From: Epiperipatus broadwayi
Taxonomy: Eukaryota > Onychophora > Udeonychophora > Euonychophora > Peripatidae
Assembly (NCBI GenBank): GCA_028023455.1
Contig: JAQFVV010000158.1
Span: 2,232,001 to 2,296,000 of the forward strand
Direction: 5' to 3'
DNA: 64,000 bases
Numbering within the stretch: the first letter of the stretch is position 1; each line of letters opens with the position of its first letter. Below are positions 1 to 11,964 of this stretch, one piece after another. Under the pieces are notes generated by a model, which had not been told where the DNA came from, made no database searches, and worked only from the letters and a program-made list of their open reading frames with translations. The translations under genes were made by a program, and so were the position numbers.

Positions 1-3000
1 CCACTATATATTATACTGCAGCTAATTAAAACACAATATCTACAATGTTAATGACAAAACAATTTCTTCAATACCATAATGGCATTTTGAGAAAGGAAAA
101 TACACAAAAATGAAAATCTTCAGTTTTGGAATCTGTAAAATGGGCATAAAAATAAAAAAAATGAAAAGTTTCCAGAGATGCTAGCAAAATTAAAGGTTTA
201 TCTCCACTAATTTTTATTTTCTTCATGCAAGATGTTGTTATAATTAGAAGATATCAAAAATTTGCTTTCCCTTGATAAAATTTTTTCAGTAGCAGCCATA
301 TTGGAGACATTATTATGATAAAAAATGAAGTTAAAGCCACTTTTTCACTTTTATGATTAGTTTCACTTTAGAAACAAATATGTATACTGGTTTTAGAAAA
401 AGCAGTTGAAATTTTGATAATAAATTCAATTTGTGGGTTTTTACCAATATTGGGGGCAGTTTTAAACTGCTTAATACCACTTCAGCAAATTATTGCTAGA
501 TGAAAGTCTTAAAAATTTGAGAATTTGTAATTTCAGTTTCAGAAAAATAATCTCTTTGGATAAAAACATTTGTCCAGATTTTTTCTGATTCAAAATGAAA
601 AAGACTTTCTTTTTAACATAAAATTTAGATAAAATATTAAAAATAAATAATTTTTTGCTTGGAGCTATTAACTTTTAAAATGATCATTATTTGGTAATAC
701 TTGAAAATGGCACCACTAAATTGAAGTGCAAAAAAATAATAATTATAATATAGCTAATTTTTAAACCCAAAGTATCAAGTCAAACCAATATAGTTTTTAC
801 ATTTTTTATTTATAATCAACATTTTCATTAAAATCAAATAGTTAAGTAATAAAAAGCTGATATGATGCAGATTAACATATAATATATTAATTCTAAAGCA
901 CCCCAATGTTTTAATTAAGTAGCTGAATAAAGATGTTTCCATGTTAAATAAAAAATTATTTTAATAGCAACTACTTAATTCAATAATTATAGTAATCAAC
1001 ATATAGAGTTAAACTTACAAAGAGAAAATAAAATAATTTAACTGCTTTAAATTTTTATTTAAAAAAACTGCATTATTATCATCAATCATATCACATTTTG
1101 TAAAAAGACAATATGTGAAATGTATTAAAGACATCAATACATTAAATCAATATTTACAATATTCCAAGTGAATAATGTTGCAAACATGAGATAGACAATA
1201 TTCCAAGCACTCCCAAGTTAAATAAAAGGTCTCAAATTTTGATGATAAAAGAGATTAAGAAATAAAACAAAATATCAACACAATCCATGCAAAAGAATGG
1301 CACCCTCACATTTTATTAAAATGTTTATTACAATTTTTAGTATTATAATCATATAAAGAAATCTAAAGTCTTGTAATGTCTGTAATGTTGAGCAATGATT
1401 ATTTAAAACAAGCAAAAAAGATTTTACCAACATTTTATTTAAATGATAACTTTCTACTAGTAGAAAGATAATCAATCTCATTCTTGTAATTTCCCAGATG
1501 ACAATAAAACTTCAAACAAGATCGACTTAATTATGTTTTACATTAATAACAATAAATAGAAAAAAAAAGACATTATTTCAAGAAGAAATAATATGTACAT
1601 TTATAATTACTCTTGAGTTCGAAGGTCAATGAAGCAAGATGACTCAATAGTAAAGATTTTAATATAATTAAAAAATAAATCTATGTTTAAAAGCACTTGT
1701 CCACCGTTAAGATTAGTTAAATTTCAAAAACTCTCTATTCTCCAAGCAAGATTAAAATTTCTATCTATTGCAAGGGCTAATGCCAATCAGAGAGAAAACT
1801 TTTAAATTTAGTATTTAATATGCATCTTATATAATAGATGTCCAGAAGATACACTACATATTTTGGTTCATTAAGATTCTTTGAATTTCAAAGTCACACA
1901 ATGAATTTGACACAATTATTAATAAAACATATGAAGCAAATTTAAGTTTTTAATACAACACTAATCATTTATAGTCACAGAATTAGCACAATAGTCACTC
2001 ATGTTTGATAATAAAAAATACAATGTATTTAAAAGAAAAAATAAAGAATGATTTAACAATTATTTATATGGCTGTAAATTCCAATCTAGAAACATCGCTA
2101 GTAAAATATGACAATTCAAAATCCTTTATTAGCTGTTTGATAGCATAGAATATCTATGGTTTATTAGCAAGATCATATTTAAGAAACAATTTTATATTTC
2201 ACTTAATTATACACAAACAAAATTTCAGCAGTCTTTCTTTATACTATGCTAACACTCATTTGATGATAATTTATATATAAGTTAGTACACATATTGTTTG
2301 TTAAATTCTTATTTCACAAGTAACAACAACATATATATTGTATATTTTTCTGTTGAATAAAAAAATCTATAAAATAACAGAAACTGTTATGGAACAAGTG
2401 TAACATATAATGGATCAATGAAGAGACAAGTTACTACATTAAAAAATGGCAAATGTTAACTCAGTTGAAGATGAAATTATATACAAGGGATTTATTAATA
2501 ATAATAAATCTAGGCAAACATTGATAAAAACATCTGCAACAGTTGGAAAAAAATAAAGTGAAAACATAAATAAAACTACTAAAAAATGACTGAAATTAAA
2601 AAAAAAGACAATGCCTAGAGGGACAAAAACTCATTTATAAACAATACAGTGATTATTTATAAAACATATTTAAAAATAAAGTAGAATCACAATATGAAGT
2701 TAACTAGGACTGAGATATCTTCCTAAATCATTATAAGTTTAAAAAACAAAACAAAACAGTGCAGCATTGTAATCAAATACATAATAAATCTAAAGAAAAT
2801 ATGATAAATGATGATAATTTCAAAACAGTAAAGATAAATTAGTTATTAGTATAGAGAACTGTAAATGAGATTTAAAAAAACTTGGCAGTATAGATGATTT
2901 TTTTCTTTTTGATAACTACTATTAAAAAAATAATCAATTAATTTATAGCTCAACAGTTAAAATGTCTGAGTACTGGAAGAGACCTAACAGGTAATGATCC

Positions 3001-5860
3001 ATAAATCTTGAGCCCAGAGTCTGTTAATATATCACTACATTAAATTACACAAGGCATAACTATTATTAAAAGAAATATTTATAAAATCATTAGTCATTTT
3101 ACTAGTGACTTTTTTTAGTTCTCGACTTTCTTAGTCTTCTCAAATACTTTACTATTTATTTTTCAATTTATCTCCAACAATTCATCTAGGAAAATGCTCA
3201 ATCTAAGTTCTGTTTGTTGTATTTTAAATATTGTATTTTCTTTAGTATTTCTATATTTTTAATCTTATTCATCCATAGCTTGAAAATTTCCATTCTTTTT
3301 TTTAAAATCATGCTAAAGTTTTATTCTAACAAAACATTTATCTTCAGTGTTAAAGGTCTACAAAAAGTTTTTTATTAAAAGATTAATTATCAATGAGAAT
3401 TCTCATTCTTATTGCCTTTTCACTGCCACCATTTTCAATAAAGCAATTTCTTTAGTTAATAACTATCCCAAAATCTACAACGTCTAGACTATTCCCTACT
3501 CCAAATTGCTATCCTTTCTACTTATGTTCATCAAATTTGATGACATTTATTAGCTTCATATCACATTAAAGAATGGAAATTTATTTAGCAAGGCATCAGA
3601 CTTATAAACATTAATGCCAAAATTGGGATATTACATATAGTAATAAATTGGGCCTGGAACTACATAAGAATTAAAAATATATATACTTCTGCAATACATT
3701 TTCCATTGGCTGATGAAATAAATTAGATTGCATGATATATCAATGAGATGAAGTGATACTAAAAACCCATAGTCAATAAAATGCATTAGCATGAAAAAAA
3801 AAGGTATTTATCCAATAACTTAATATATTGCTATAATCTACCTCAACAAATCATAACAAGATGAGAAAAACTAATCCTAGATATATTTAAAAAATATCAA
3901 AATAAATTCAATTTCTACATATTAAACAAGACAGAAAACTTTATTAATAAGATTAGCTTTATGCTGATAGAGAACAGAAACAACTTGAAAAATATGGTCC
4001 TAAATATATGAAAATGGGGTAATAGCAGATGTCAAATCAGCACTTTGAAAGTAAACTAAATAAAAACAAAGTTCATAAACAAAAAGTAATTACTTGGGTC
4101 CATTATAACAGCTTTGTATATCACATTACAAAAACATCATGTTTTATAAAAATAAAAAAGGAAAATTTATTTTTCTTTTTAAATAAAAAGATATACCATA
4201 AAAAAAAAAAGACAAATTATAATTTAAAGGTAAATAATAAAAAAATTATTTCAAAATTATGCAAATAAAATGAGAAAATAATACAAGCATATATACTCAT
4301 CAATGACGATACCTCTCATATTTTCAAATATAAAATTACACGAAGAAGATTATTCATTATAACTAATAATGAATTTCAGGGAATCATAGTAAAATAAAAT
4401 GGTAATAGTTATTTTTTACATTTGATGATGCTTTAAAAATGGCAAACATAAATAAAAACAACATCATTCCATATGCAAGAACTATATGATTCATAATACT
4501 CTAGATGATTTACTAAAAAAAAATAATATTAATCTTTAAAAAAAAAATAAAAGAAGAAATTTATAATGGACAAATCAAAATATAACAGCAACATTTTAAC
4601 AACAGCTAGCATAAAATAAAGCAAACATTGTCCAAGGGTCAACTAACTAATGAAACTATTTACAGTTTATTAAATAATTGTCCATACAAAGAGATAATTA
4701 TATGGCCAATTTTAAACAATGATGGAAATAAAATATATAAAAAATATGTTGGTTCATTTGCAGATCTGGTGAGAAAATCCAAAAAATGTATAGTAGATTG
4801 TGTAAGATATTAAATTAAAACAAACTACTGAAAGAAAAACAATTCCAAAAGCATAAAATTTTTGTATCTTTTTTTAAAAAAGAACCACAAATAATTTGGA
4901 ATACATGCTAGTAAAATAACCACAATTAAACACTTCTACCCTCCATAAACTTGCATAGGACAGAGGATTTGTAATCCTGAATTACTTCCTGTGCAGGCTT
5001 GAAGCTGATAAAAAAAGGATTATAGAAAATTATTTAGCAGATTTAATAAAAAGCAATTATAACAAATATTTACCATCCAGCAAATAAAGAATTCTAATTA
5101 TAAACTAAAATGTAAAACAAAATGGTGATCATGCAATATTTTAGAACAAAATATAATGAGAATAAAAAAAAAGTATAGCTATGCCATATATCTCAGAAAT
5201 AAACATAAAAATCATGAAGATGTAGAAACAAGATTTTAATATGGATTTTTGATTCCTAGCAAAAATTAAATAGATTATTTAATAACACCAAGGATAAAAC
5301 AATTTTTCCAGAATGTGTATTCAATCACTGTAAAGTCCAGGGTTTATTGCAATTAATCATGGCCACTCTCAAACAAATATAGCAACTTTAATAAAATAGC
5401 ATATCTATCTATATAATAAATCTAAAAAAAGATTCCCCATAATACCAATTTTTTTTTAACATGAAAGAGAAAGTGGCCATTGCATTGAATCTCAAAAGTT
5501 TCATATCATTTGCAATGAATGTGATGATAGTAAGAGAAGAATTAAAGAAAGGTATAACTATTTATGCTTTGGAACACATAGAAAAAAATATCTTACATAC
5601 AGATTTCCTAATAATATACAACTATAATAATAATATACTTGGATTTAAAACATTAAAATATTTTAACCATTGAATGAAAGATTTATTAGATCTAAAAGAT
5701 CAAAATCTAAATTCCTTATTGGTGAAGGTAATAATCCAGAAACTAGTCTGAAAAATAGATAGAATAACAATGGATATGGATTATTAATAAGCACTATTAT
5801 CTAATAATAAATACAATTTGATCTTGAATTTCATCTTTCTCATTGTGTTTACAAAACAAA
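1..5860. other. AT-rich DNA with no recognisable gene
   Basis: Both strands consist of short open stretches broken by frequent stops. The longest open frames (4029-4268, 4628-4813 and 5461-5673, all plus) match no family I recognise. The first is dominated by Lys and Asn codons, as expected of A-rich sequence. The frame at 4628-4813 has a somewhat more protein-like composition but no motif. I see no splice-bounded exons and no microsatellite of note. Conserved exons shorter than about 50 codons could be missed by eye. Confidence 0.6.
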
Positions 5861-5913
5861 ATATATTCTCTTGTTGCCAGTATCCCTGCTTAAGTTTTAA
5901 AAAGTTGATTTAT

Positions 5914-5938
5914 TCTCTCTCTCTCTATATATATATAT
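5914..5938. repeat. (TC)n(TA)n compound microsatellite
   Basis: A run of TC dinucleotides passes directly into a run of TA dinucleotides. It lies just before a roughly 2-kb stretch whose plus strand becomes markedly richer in T and C than its surroundings. Confidence 0.85.
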
Positions 5939-6899
5939 GTTCAACCTTTTTACATTCAATGTTATTTTTTCTGCCTTTATGAAATAGTGAAACTATTTTC
6001 ATATCCAAATATTTAATATTTATCAATCAACAATATTCAGATCATTCCACCCCTCACCCCCACACTTTTTATATAAATAAACAGACAAAATCTTTATCCT
6101 ATTCTTTAATATATCCTATCTTTCTCATTGGTTATACTCTTTCCTTAAAACCCAAACAAAAAACAATTTTAGTCATTCTATCAGTACAGTATCCATAAAT
6201 ATAATGTATCAAACATTTTTTATTTGCTTTTTGCAGTCATCACATCAAAACAAGCTCGTTTGATTTCAATTAGTTTGCTATAATCACAATTCTTGCTGCA
6301 TCATATTTTATAAAACAATACTAATTTCTTTAACAGTTCTTTTTTTTGATTCGTTTATCAATTTTATTTCTTAATCACTCAAATAATCTTTTTGGTACTT
6401 CAAAATAATTCCTAAATATAACAAATATAAATATTTATTATCTTTTTATTTATCTTTTCTCAGGCATTTATAATTAATAATTTGACTTTCCTTCTTAGCA
6501 AAGAAGAAAAACAGTAAAATATACAATCCCTTATTATTCATTAAAGATATTTAAACAGCTCTTCCAAATTCTTTTATTGCTAATTCTATTTCTTTTAGGT
6601 ATAATAAAAAACTATAAAGGAGACAGAGGACATTATTAATCCTCCATTAGTTTTAAAATATGAATAATAGTTCTTTTGTATAATTTCCTAATCAGAATCA
6701 TCCATTTCCATGTTTAAAAAAATCTGTCCATACTCTATTTCTGTTTCATTCTGTAAGCTTTCTCTAGAAAAGCCAGTATAAATATTTGTTTATTTGCTTA
6801 TATCAATCAGATCTCAATCCTTTCTATTTCCTACTATAATATTTTATTTTACTCATTTATTTACTTTCCTTATTCTCATGAAAGCAAATATATTTTGTA

Positions 6900-7930
6900 G
6901 GCACTGAAGTTACCTTAAGTCTTTTATGTTATTTACCATTAGGCTTTAAATACCATCATTCTTGTATCAAAACATTTCAAATAATATCTGTGCTGCCTAT
7001 TCTATCCAAACCTGTCATCTTTTCTCTTCTCAATTTTCTAGTGTTCCAATCAATATATTTTCTATGTAATTCAATATTATTTTCATATTCATTACACAAG
7101 TGCTTAAAGTCATTTATATTCTTTCTCTATAACAAAATTTTTTTTCCATTACATTTTTTGATATATTTTCGAAATATTTTACTTCCTTCATTTTTAATTT
7201 TATTAATATCCTTCAGTAATATACTATTTAATCTCATTCTTTCTCTATAACATTTCAATTTCATTCATCAAACTGTTGTTTCTATTCAATCTTAATTTCT
7301 CTTTCTTCATGTTTAACAGTATATTTATATTCTCTGCAAGTTTTCTTTCTCTCCCTTATATTTCATTTCTTCTACTTGTAATTTCCTATTACATTTAATC
7401 TTATAAATAGTTTTACTAAAAGTCAAATTTGTCACTTTTTCTGTCAATCATTATAATCATGACCAACATAACCTTCTATATTTAAATCACTAACATTTAT
7501 TCAATTTATTTTTTTATCATTTATGTTCTAACCATATTTCACCCTATCTTTGTTATATTTTTATAATTTTATTTACCATTAAATTTCTAATTATCTTTAA
7601 TTATATATGTACAAAGATAATTAGTTTTCTCTTCTTTATCATAACCTTAATTGCTTGTACTTTATTCATTCTATCATAACCCAAATGCACTGACTAAAAA
7701 AACAACATATAATTGATCATTTTTATTACTGCATCAACAATTTCTGCAACATGTCTATCCATAACCATTAAAATAATTGTTCCCTCCATCCCTTTAATCA
7801 AGTATAAATATTTTTTTTTTTATTCCATTACAATTCCAGTAACTTTTTTACTACAACCACAGTCCACTAACCAACGTATACTCCTCACACTTAACAATTT
7901 TCTTACCCTATAACCATTATTCCTACTTCA
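6900..7930 (-). pseudogene. Decayed Ty1/copia-like retrotransposon pol fragment
   Basis: Read on the minus strand, this stretch preserves several copia polyprotein landmarks in the right order, with frameshifts and stops between them. At 7833-7877 the translation RWLVDCGCSKKVTGI resembles the aspartic protease motif (W-hydrophobic-DSG-x-S-x-H-M-T), but the usual SG after the catalytic Asp reads CG. At 7727-7790 is a glycine and isoleucine rich stretch like the segment after the protease. At 7649-7690, VHLGYDRMNKVQAI fits the GAG-pre-integrase motif (RLGH..yd.l.ki). At 7051-7113, a segment reading FKHLCNEYENN resembles the integrase part that surrounds the conserved Glu. Remnants may continue to about 6100, but I cannot assign them. 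The flanking plus strand is pyrimidine-rich, as expected opposite an A-rich retroelement sense strand. No LTRs were found. The element cannot be active. A copia identity is fairly likely, the extent is uncertain. Confidence 0.5.
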
Positions 7931-9734
7931 CTTTTCATTCTCTTTTCCATTTACTCTATACCAGTGTATATTAAAAATAAAAAAATCATAACATTCTCAA
8001 ATATCTTTGCTACAGTTATCATTTCAAAGCCTTTCATTACTAATTATCTCTTTAACTAGTTCATAAAAGTTAGCCTGGTTGCCCCTCATTCAGTTGGAAT
8101 TAAATTTCTTTGTTTTCATTTTTTAAAATTGCAGTAAAACCAAATGGACTACACATATGCCAATACCATCACTCTCTGCAGGTCGAGTTCCTTTTTAATA
8201 TGGTGTATGGCATATTAAAATTGCTCAATATATATATTTTTTATTAATATTTCTAGTAATAAATCCACTTAATTCTTTTTTTTTCTGCTCAATTTATTAG
8301 ATTGTACTGAGAAAACAAAGACTTAAATCTCTTAACAGCAAAATATAGCAACAAAATGGATTCAACATGCTTCGAAGATTTTGCAATTTCAAGGCTTTCA
8401 TCCTGAAAATAAATGTTATTATATATATAAGTATTAATTTTAGATTTTTCTTTGTACTAACATATCTGTGTAATATATAAATTAGATGATTATGTACAAT
8501 GTAATTTTGGGGCTCTGATCCAAGTTTGAGACAACCTTATTTTATAGACATAATGACTCTCAAAAGGTTTAATAATTTATTAGCATGTCTGTATTGGTAT
8601 AAGTGTGTTTGTAGCATGTCTATGTTTGTATAACGAGTAATAATTTTAACTGCATCTATAAAATTAGACTTACTGTAGCAATGTAATACAAATTTTAAGG
8701 CTAATTATCAGATAGATGCACAGAAAATGTTGCACTTGATGAAACAATCACAAAATTTACTGGACTTAGTACCATGTGACAATATAAATTCTTAAAATCA
8801 AAAAAGAAAGGCTTAAAATGGTGTGGAGGTAATGATAATCATAATGGTTATGTATACCACATGGAATTGTATGCAGACAAAGAATCAATCCATATTCTTG
8901 CCTATGCCTTGGTACTCATGCTGTGAAATCAGTAGTTTTGCCATATCTTGCATAACATTATTTTCAAATCTACAGCTAGCAAATGAGCTATATGCAAATA
9001 AATTTTATCTCTGTGGGACAATAAATATAACAAGATAACATCACCAGTGTGCAGAAAAAATATAAAATGAGAAGAGAATATTCATTTTATCATTGATGCA
9101 GATAGTGGCATTCAATTTCTAGTTTTGGATAGACAAGAAGCCAATTGCTATAATTACAAATGCATATCCACCTTCTGGAAATAATTTATTTTGTATTTTT
9201 TATAAGAGTGAATCTTTTTATTATAAACATCTAGAGATTTTTTAATTTCTGGGGTATAAGATAAAAATGAAAAATTGTTATGCTACTACTTTTGTAAATT
9301 CTGACACTGGATTATCTCAGGTAAAAAGTATTATATATGGTTTGAATGAGAATTCTGTGAGGAATATAAAGAAATTATCAATGAAGATGTAATTTTAAAC
9401 TTAATTAATGATAAATTAGAAATTAAGAACAAACAATAAAGTAATAATTTTTTAGAATATTGAAAAATTATTTTTCCTTACTTTTTTATTGATAATCACT
9501 ACTTTTCTTAGCCTTATTTTTTCTCCTTAGTTTTTCTAGTTTCTATCAATGTAAAGCTATTCTTTCTAATATTATTAAAACTGAAGTTATTGTGAAGATT
9601 AGTCTCAAATCAATTTTTTAAAAATTCAAAATGGTGCTAAAAACCTTTAAATTGTTAATCCAAATCATCTTTTTGGTGTCCTATTCTCTAACATATTCAT
9701 TTATCATATATTAATAAGACTATTTCTTTCTAAT
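7931..9734. other. AT-rich DNA, no gene recognised
   Basis: Between the copia-like remnant and the first RTE copy I see only short frames. Some minus-strand sequence at 7931-8170 could be further gag-side remnant of the copia-like element. Some plus-strand sequence at 9300-9734 could be a more decayed upstream part of the RTE element. Neither is clear enough to call. Confidence 0.5.
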
Positions 9735-10470
9735 TAAAAACAGTTTAAAGAAAATAGTAACAAATTAACAGATAAAAGTAAGAAAGTATGATAAAAAATA
9801 AATGCTAAAAAAAAAAAAAAAAGTTCAATAGATTTTCTAAGAAAAAGAAAATAAAGATTGATAATTGTGAATTAGAAATTAATAACTACAATTATATTGG
9901 TAAATTATTAATATAGATGGGAACAAAATGGATGAAATTAATCACATAATTAAATTTGGATAGAATGCTTTTAATAGTAACAATTTAATGATAAAAGGAA
10001 ATACAATTATGTACTTAAAAATGATGGTTTGTAATAAATGTATTTTTTCCAGTCTTTATTCATAAATCTGAATTTGGACATCTAACAGAATCACTAAACA
10101 GATACTTCAAACCACTCAATGAAGTACTGAGGGATATATGTTGGGAATAATAAGTAAAAAACAAAATCATAATATTTTGTGGAAGAATAAACAGATATCA
10201 CTGATATTATTCAAAGAATTAAGAGACTGAAATGAAGTTGGGTTACATATATTGATGAAAAAATGATAATAGATGAACAATTGGAAGTCTTAAACCGAAT
10301 CCCAACAGATTGTAAATAATTAGAAAGGTTCCTCATATGAAGTGAATGGATGAAATAAAAAAAGTTTGTTAATGCGATGAAAAACCTCTAAATCAGAAAA
10401 AATCTGAAACTTGAAAAGACCTTCATCCTGCAGTAAGTAGATCGACAACGGTTGAAAATGAAGATGATAG
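9735..10470 (+). mobile_element. RTE-type LINE, 3' part of reverse transcriptase and 3' end
   Basis: The plus-strand translation, moving between frames, follows the C-terminal part of RTE-clade reverse transcriptase. At 9745-9850 is a segment of the type LTDKSKKV followed by KINAKK, the usual start of the region after the polymerase core. Next come a TDG-like stretch, an ILQTTQ segment matching the family LRTTQRSMER motif near 10110, and a KRLKWSWAGH-like region now full of stops. The 3' end (10420-10470) reads CTTCATCCTGCAGT, then a GAAAATGAAGATGATAG tail. RTE elements typically end just after such a CCTGCAGTxxAT motif with short ATG/GAT repeats. The same segments recur in the same order in the longer copy at 53440-56166, which confirms one family. 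It is 5' truncated and carries many stops and frameshifts. Confidence 0.75.
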
Positions 10471-11772
10471 TGTGTGCATGTATAAATTGGTAACTTATAA
10501 AAACACCACAGAATCTTTCTCTATAATAGAAACTTCAGAAATGATAATAAAGGATTAATAAATTTAATATATATAATTCAAATTAAATTAAAAAAAAATG
10601 GACCTATATTATTTTGGAATAATCCTATCACCGTCATCCTACATATATAAAGAAATTAAAATAAATGAAAAGTTGTAAACAGATAATTCTGTATAACAGA
10701 TGATATATTTGAAAACAATAAAAAATAATTTCTTTTAATTGTGTGTCAATCTTCATAATCACTAACTTAATCAAATAATCATGATTCTTCTCTTACCACT
10801 TCATGAATTAAACAATAATACAATAAGCAAAAAATATAAAAAAGATATTTTAAAAAAAGTAAAAAAACAAGGAAACTATAGAAATCATCAAAGGCTTGTT
10901 TAGATAATTTTCTTTTCCACCGCGAATTGATCGACTGCGCAATTACTATTTCTTTATCTAAGCCTATTAGTTTTTTTAAAAAAAATTGCCAAAGAGTTAT
11001 AAAGTTAACTTTTAACAAGAATCTGTTCCAAGGATTATTTCAGTAAGAGAGTTGGCACCCCAAGGTCAAACTAAGGTCAGCAAGACAATGATCTTTTAAT
11101 GGCCAAAACTCTTCATTAAAAAGCTGTCACAAGAGAAATCTAAGTGAAAAAAAAACCCAAACCATTAATCATTTCTTATAATTGTTAGGACAATGCTTTC
11201 AAATTTATTAAATAATAGAATCAGAAAGATTTAAAATAATTAGAATTATAGTGATTGGTAAAACAAACAAACAAACAAAAAAAGCTATTCAATTATTAAA
11301 TAAATGTTTTTACGTTAGTATTTAATTTTCGACGTTATACTTTGTTTATTTAATATTACCACGATTTCCATCTTTATAATATATTGCAATCCCAACATTT
11401 TTCACATTCTTAAAGGCTATTAGAGGCTATTATTTAATTCTTATTTATTTTATTTTTGGCTATTGTTATATATCTTACATTTAAAAAAAATCTTTATGAT
11501 ATTAGTTTATGTTGATGTCATTTATGATAATATTTCTTTTTCAAAAATACATGATATTTATTATTTCATTATCACGATTATAGAAATACTATCTTCCACA
11601 GTGATTTTACTGAAAAGAGGTTACAGTTAAATTATTTCTTTGACATCAATTTATCAGATATAACTGTTCCCATCTAATAAGTTACAATGGTGTTTGTTAC
11701 CTGCCAATAAATGTAGCATTTTACTAAATTTTAGTAAATCTCAATAGTATATACATTTTTCATACAATTACT
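10471..11772. other. AT-rich DNA, no gene recognised
   Basis: The only sizeable frame is 10779-11018 on the minus strand (79 codons). Its second half is a run of Phe, Leu and Tyr from low-complexity DNA, and its first half shows no family motif. I do not call it a gene. Confidence 0.5.
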
Positions 11773-11964
11773 TAATTCTACCAAACTTCTACTGTTCAAG
11801 TTAATATGAAAAGGTAAAATAAAACTAAAAAGAAAGTCTTTTTAAAAGCACAATAATTCTGGCAGTAATCTGTCAACAGCTGGCTCCAGTGCTTTTAAGA
11901 CTTGCCTATTAGTTTTATTTTATCTTTTCATATTAGCTTGAACAATACAAGTTTGGTAGGATTA
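11773..11964. repeat. 192-bp palindromic (hairpin) element
   Basis: The left arm from 11773 (TAATTCTACCAAACTT onward) to about 11848 is the imperfect reverse complement of about 11893-11964 (ending AAGTTTGGTAGGATTA). About 75 bases per arm pair with a handful of mismatches across a loop of about 44 bases. It looks like a small MITE or foldback transposon of the hairpin type. It contains no coding sequence. I did not find a convincing target duplication. Confidence 0.75.

Noticed and set aside
2942-3002. A-box-like TAGCTCAACAGTTAAAATG followed by a weak B-box-like GGTAATGATCC
   Set aside because: The B box departs from the consensus at several positions and no cloverleaf forms, so chance is likely.
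4628-4813. 61-codon plus frame with protein-like composition
   Set aside because: No recognisable family, no extension in other frames and no exon signals.
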